Positions 61,101-64,000 of a stretch of 64,000 bases of DNA are shown here, piece after piece. The first letter of the stretch is position 1. Every line of letters starts with the position of its first letter. The notes beneath the pieces were generated by a model. The model was not told where the DNA came from, searched no databases, and saw only the letters and a list, made by a program, of their open reading frames with translations. This stretch comes from Blautia sp. GTDB lineage: Bacteria > Bacillota > Clostridia > Lachnospirales > Lachnospiraceae. Position numbers and translations under genes: made by a program. The stretch covers positions 1-64,000 of the forward strand of contig JAFWGA010000044.1 of the NCBI GenBank assembly GCA_017515325.1, read 5' to 3'.

Positions 61101-64000
61101 TCACGGAAGCTGTGACAGAGATGACGACGGAAGCGGTCAGTGAGCAGACGACAGAAGCCGTGACAGAGATGACGACGGAAGCTGTGACAGAGATGACGAC
61201 GGAAGCGGTCAGCGAACAGACGACGGAAGCTGTGACAGAGATAACGACAGAAACGGTCAGCGAGCAGACAACGGAAGCCGTGACAGAGATGACGACCGAA
61301 ATGGTAACAGAGCCCACTACGGAGCAGGAGACGGAGAATACGACGGAAGGAACGACTGAAATAATGACCTCCGGTGAGGACGAGAAAAATACGCCTTCGG
61401 TAAAGGAATATCGTGGATCCGATTATCTGGTTCGTGTTACTTATGACAAGAAGGCCGGTATTCCTGAGGATGCTTATGTAGATGCCCAGGAAATAGCGCA
61501 TGATTCCGAGGAATATCAACAATATCTGTCACAGGCAAAATCTGCCCTTGGTTTGCCGGAGGATAAGGAACTGCCCAAGGAATTTGCCAGATTTTTTGAT
61601 ATCCGTATCCTTGTGGAGAATGAAGATGGCGAGGAGGAAATCGAACCGGAAGGGTCTGTCCGGGTGGAAATTCTGTATGATGAGCCGGTGAATCTTACCG
61701 GAGCGGACAAGGCAGAAGCCAGCGTGGTGCATTTCGATGAGAAAGAGGACGATGTCAAGGTCCTGGCTACTATGGAAGTGGCGACGGGTCAGTCAGGTAC
61801 GGAAGTGACAGAGGATTCTGAGACGGAAGAGACAGAGCATTCAAAGCCGTCAGAGCTAACTGAGACATCTGATCTTTTGGTTGAGAAAGAAGATCAGGCG
61901 TCTGATGGGGATGAAGAGAAAGAAGCTCAGACGGATGAAGGATCAGAAAGATCAGAGCTGGAAAAGGTAGGTGCCGGTGAGCAGTCTGTGGATATCTTTG
62001 TTGCAGGCGAAGAAGACGCGGTTCAGGATTCTGGAACTGCCGGGATTGAATTCAGTACCGATTCCTTTTCAGTGTACGGCGTGATTTATACGGTGGACTT
62101 CCACTGGGAAGTGGATGGGAAGGTTTACACCTTTAGCATGCCCGGAGATGGTTCTGTGAGTTTTTCAGCACTTGTGGAAGTTCTTGGAATTGCTAAAAAT
62201 GCCTTACAGAAAGATTATAAAAATGACAATACAAAAGATGATTTAGAAGATACAAGAGAGGGCGATATTGGAGAATCAGAGGTAATAGATATTTTGATTC
62301 CAGATGATATTCAGATCAGCGAGGAAACAAAAAAATTTGTTGCAGATGTAGAGAGTGTTACTTTCAGTAATCCAGAGCTGGTGTTCGTGGCCTATACTGA
62401 GGAAGCTGCTACACTAGGCGAAATTAAAGCAGCAAATGGAATTTATCAAAAGCCTGACACATGGATGAATCAGGACAATTTAATTCGTTTTAATTCTAAG
62501 GAGTTTAATGCAGGAGATTGGGCTCTCATAAGCCTTTTGCCTTTCCAAACTGATGAATATCTGACAATTTTCCTAAATAATGGCGATACACTGGAAATTA
62601 AGGTGACCGACGAACAGAATGCTGTTATGAATGATAATGGTACGGTTCAGACCATTTTAAACCCTGGCGGCACAACAATCACCATGTTTGATTATTGGAT
62701 GTACAATGGTAGAGATTCAGGGAGTGGTGACGGTTGGTATTTTAGTAATAATATAGATCAGAACACAACAGGACGTGCAGCTTGGCCTGGTGGTTATCAC
62801 CTTACGAATACTAGTACCGGATATGATTGGTATGTTCAAACATCGATGTCGAATAACGGCGGTTTTCCCTTCTTGATAGGCACTGGAAATAATTCAGGAA
62901 TTAATTATGGGCACAACTTCAAATTCAGACCTGCATCATGGCACAATGTAATTGATGGAACATTGGGAACGCTGGAAGAGAATAACAAGCATAGAATTAA
63001 TAGCTGGACGGGGAGTGCCGATCCCACACAAGGTCTTTTCCTGGATCGGCTTTATGATGAAGCCGGAAATCCGACAATATCTGGCGTTTATGGTTATCCA
63101 AAGCTTACAACAGATACCGATCTTGGTACAGATGGCGAATCGCTGGCCTATCTATTCAATACGGAAAATACGGAAAACAGTAATTATAAGGCCTCGTATT
63201 CGGCTAATCATCTGTTATATGTTGATCCTGATGGTTATTATACTTATGATAGTTGGGATTATAAAGCTGCCTTCAACAAAAACACAGGTACATTTACACT
63301 TACAGAGCAGGATCCAAACGAAACAAGTACTGAAAAACGTAGTTTTTGGCCTTTTGGTGACCAGAACTATTGGCTTGGTATGCATATAAACACTGAGTTT
63401 TCTATGCCTTATGGTACAGAATCAAATCCTAAACAAGTCTTGAATCCCAAGGGTGAATACTTGGATATGGTTTTTGAGTTCGGTGGAGATGACGATGCGT
63501 TGGTTTATATCGACGGAGTCCTTGTAGGTGATGGCGGTGGTGTGCATAACAAGACAAAGATCTTTATTGACTTTACAACAGGAGCCGTTTTAGTAACTGG
63601 TAAAGAAGACCCTGATCCTGAACGCGTGGGAACATTCGAACAGACAACTACAATCAAAGCTATGTTCGAGAATGCCGGTGTTGCCAGTAATTATGAATGG
63701 GATGGAAATACATTTAAGGCTGGCACATATCACAACTTTGACTTCTATTATCTTGAGCGTGGCGGTGGTGAATCTAATCTTTATCTTCATTACAACCTGG
63801 TTTCTACAGCTGACTTTACGGGACATAAGTCATTATTGGGTCTTGAAGATGACGAGCGTCTATACAAGGATGAATTCCAGTTTGAATTGATTGGTCTTGG
63901 CAATGATGTCATTATGCCTCTTGAGAGCTTTGGTCATCAAACGACTGGTTCCATGCAACTCAGCAACGGAACTACAATATCGACAAAGACATACACGGTT
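58196..64000 (+). CDS. Large pilin/adhesin-like surface protein (5' part, open at the window end)
   Basis: The frame from ATG 58196 (AAAGGAGAGG upstream) is open for 1,935 codons to the last base. Residues ~28-52 carry the Lachnospiraceae adhesin export signal (FVTTYMLILPAITM). Then come Cys/His modules of the type CG...HVHDDNCY, HHHDENCYDEGGNLICTLPE, HRHTDQCY and again near 59,042-59,230. The stalk holds several repeats: DVFVQDSRDQA (58,850-58,920), EETPLLDDGAPLLDK (59,387-59,590), and a T/E-rich SEQTTEAVTEMTTEA block (60,890-61,330). A fibro-slime/PA14-like domain (DDDALVYIDGVLVGDGG ... HNFDFYYLERGGG) and the start of a Cna-B/Spy0128-like isopeptide domain (YKDEFQFELIG) close the visible part. 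A C-terminal LPxTG anchor is expected outside the window. Confidence 0.82.
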   Translation, partial: MKKQHDGPGKKPIRDLMKKVYRKKAWNRTVTSIAGIIVFVTTYMLILPAITMTKNPVCGLEAHVHDDNCYTMNYSRVLACPYEAMARDGVIVLHHHDENCYDEGGNLICTLPEIEAHRHTDQCYTPTVKADDLFLAGAGETGILTGESNVGAPSGTLSVSEDVFTAGNEEAAEKQAGLQAAGAASAGDESQDLFQAGDEAAPSADVSRQQVSLNPTDVFVQDSRDQADVFVQDSRDQADVFVQGSPGTEAENTSVVTMPGETKVQEGEPVLIPQENQKADPLCGKAEIILHSHSQECYDFFGNLICGKPEVVEHQHTDACFTLQESGLTLTCTLPEHTHTDDCYKQSVLDLLTQQGDKAGEDVALLFDENSDSRLLAESDLFTGGSVPVLEDGASLLKEETPLLDDGAPLLDKEETPLLENGDPLLEKEETPLLDDGTPLLDKEEIPLLEDGAPLFDKEEIPPLDENPVLNEGVSNEGVSSEDFSNEDYLNQGSSNEDLLNADSLNETISKEDISVQTTEKDELPGENGDISAEAGQAQPQGVSFVIEPGIIIPEPGKENGDAIVVLPGGQEDKASEENPETEGTWNEGIPNQIEVMPETDESVSEEADTDPLVVVDAGSEAETVQEAEAGAEAEADQEETGADVEADQEEIAGVEAEAGADAEVDQEKAGVETEADHRTEDVDDSKSITEIVEDDLTKDTVENGVESITEINVETVTVSEEETNDGTVKDREEASEQTTESVMDTGNKSEGEALSEIIKEDNSEYFSEAKEESITASLIETVDEMMTESSAKVEAGTAKADIGADIDIEASEQTDDGTVEIATVVDTASEKMTEADSIPVTERETDPDVEMMTEQVTETASEDDPETLRESISEAETEATSEAGIESATESVTELRTESVSVQAAEAVTETMSEVISEQITEAVTEAMSEAISEQITEAVTETMTEVTSEQAVEALTEITTETVSEQITEAVTEMTTEAVSEQTTEAVTEMTTEAVTEMTTEAVSEQTTEAVTEITTETVSEQTTEAVTEMTTEMVTEPTTEQETENTTEGTTEIMTSGEDEKNTPSVKEYRGSDYLVRVTYDKKAGIPEDAYVDAQEIAHDSEEYQQYLSQAKSALGLPEDKELPKEFARFFDIRILVENEDGEEEIEPEGSVRVEILYDEPVNLTGADKAEASVVHFDEKEDDVKVLATMEVATGQSGTEVTEDSETEETEHSKPSELTETSDLLVEKEDQASDGDEEKEAQTDEGSERSELEKVGAGEQSVDIFVAGEEDAVQDSGTAGIEFSTDSFSVYGVIYTVDFHWEVDGKVYTFSMPGDGSVSFSALVEVLGIAKNALQKDYKNDNTKDDLEDTREGDIGESEVIDILIPDDIQISEETKKFVADVESVTFSNPELVFVAYTEEAATLGEIKAANGIYQKPDTWMNQDNLIRFNSKEFNAGDWALISLLPFQTDEYLTIFLNNGDTLEIKVTDEQNAVMNDNGTVQTILNPGGTTITMFDYWMYNGRDSGSGDGWYFSNNIDQNTTGRAAWPGGYHLTNTSTGYDWYVQTSMSNNGGFPFLIGTGNNSGINYGHNFKFRPASWHNVIDGTLGTLEENNKHRINSWTGSADPTQGLFLDRLYDEAGNPTISGVYGYPKLTTDTDLGTDGESLAYLFNTENTENSNYKASYSANHLLYVDPDGYYTYDSWDYKAAFNKNTGTFTLTEQDPNETSTEKRSFWPFGDQNYWLGMHINTEFSMPYGTESNPKQVLNPKGEYLDMVFEFGGDDDALVYIDGVLVGDGGGVHNKTKIFIDFTTGAVLVTGKEDPDPERVGTFEQTTTIKAMFENAGVASNYEWDGNTFKAGTYHNFDFYYLERGGGESNLYLHYNLVSTADFTGHKSLLGLEDDERLYKDEFQFELIGLGNDVIMPLESFGHQTTGSMQLSNGTTISTKTYTV
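60890..61330 (+). repeat. Coding T/E-rich tandem repeats in the surface protein stalk
   Basis: Units of about 45-60 bases of the type SEQTTEAVTEMTTEA recur at least ten times with small changes. The composition (Thr, Glu, Val, Ala, Ser) suits an extended, possibly glycosylated stalk. Reverse-strand frames through this block are artefacts of the repeat. Confidence 0.8.

Noticed and set aside
60226..61522. Minus-strand valine/serine repeat frame of 363 codons
   Set aside because: It is the complement of the T/E-rich stalk repeat of the surface protein and has no other coding evidence.

Overview
The window looks like the chromosome of a low-to-mid GC Bacillota, most likely a gut Clostridia of the Lachnospiraceae type. 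This rests on near-perfect AGGAGG ribosome binding sites, frequent TTG and GTG starts, several consensus TTGACA/TATAAT-like promoters, rubredoxin and ferredoxin proteins, Tat-exported FMN/FAD reductases, many ABC sugar importers, and a surface protein with the 'TTYMLILPAITM' export signal typical of Lachnospiraceae pilin-like adhesins. I saw no rRNA, tRNA, CRISPR array, complete insertion sequence or intact prophage.

Layout. 1-8.8 kb is a mixed housekeeping region: a RelA/SpoT-type HD hydrolase, a metallophosphoesterase, a glucose/GlcNAc-type PTS IICB, a family 2 glycosyltransferase with a coiled-coil tail, an aldose 1-epimerase, a broken PTP-like phytase and a YczE-type membrane protein. 8.8-15.1 kb is a respiration-like locus: two exported FMN/FAD reductases flank a secreted protein of unknown function, followed by a dicarboxylate/amino-acid symporter and a strong terminator. 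15.1-28.1 kb is a rare-sugar island, nearly all on the minus strand: a D-psicose (allulose) 3-epimerase with a two-permease ABC importer, a LacI regulator, a VOC protein, a sedoheptulokinase-like FGGY kinase, and a second ABC importer whose binding protein closely resembles D-allose-binding AlsB. 28.4-29.6 kb is a rubredoxin/ferredoxin pair.

30.6-47.3 kb is occupied by one giant secreted repeat protein (about 5,500 residues if restored). It is now broken by a one-base frameshift near 30,886 and an in-frame TAA at 34,161. It is visibly richer in G+C than its flanks. 47.6-52.4 kb holds an unusual channel, two extracytoplasmic sensor modules fused to an MscS pore, followed by a membrane-anchored alpha/beta hydrolase and a small membrane protein. 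52.4-55.5 kb is a LeuC/LeuD-like hydro-lyase pair divergent from a GntR/FCD regulator across a clear operator. After CorA and an M20 amidohydrolase, a second very large surface protein starts at 58,196 and stays open past the end of the window.

Two small families of palindromic intergenic repeats occur. In both sugar operons a terminator-like hairpin with a related stem sits between the binding-protein gene and the ATPase gene, which would give excess binding protein. Functional statements come from reading motifs by eye; no database search was run.
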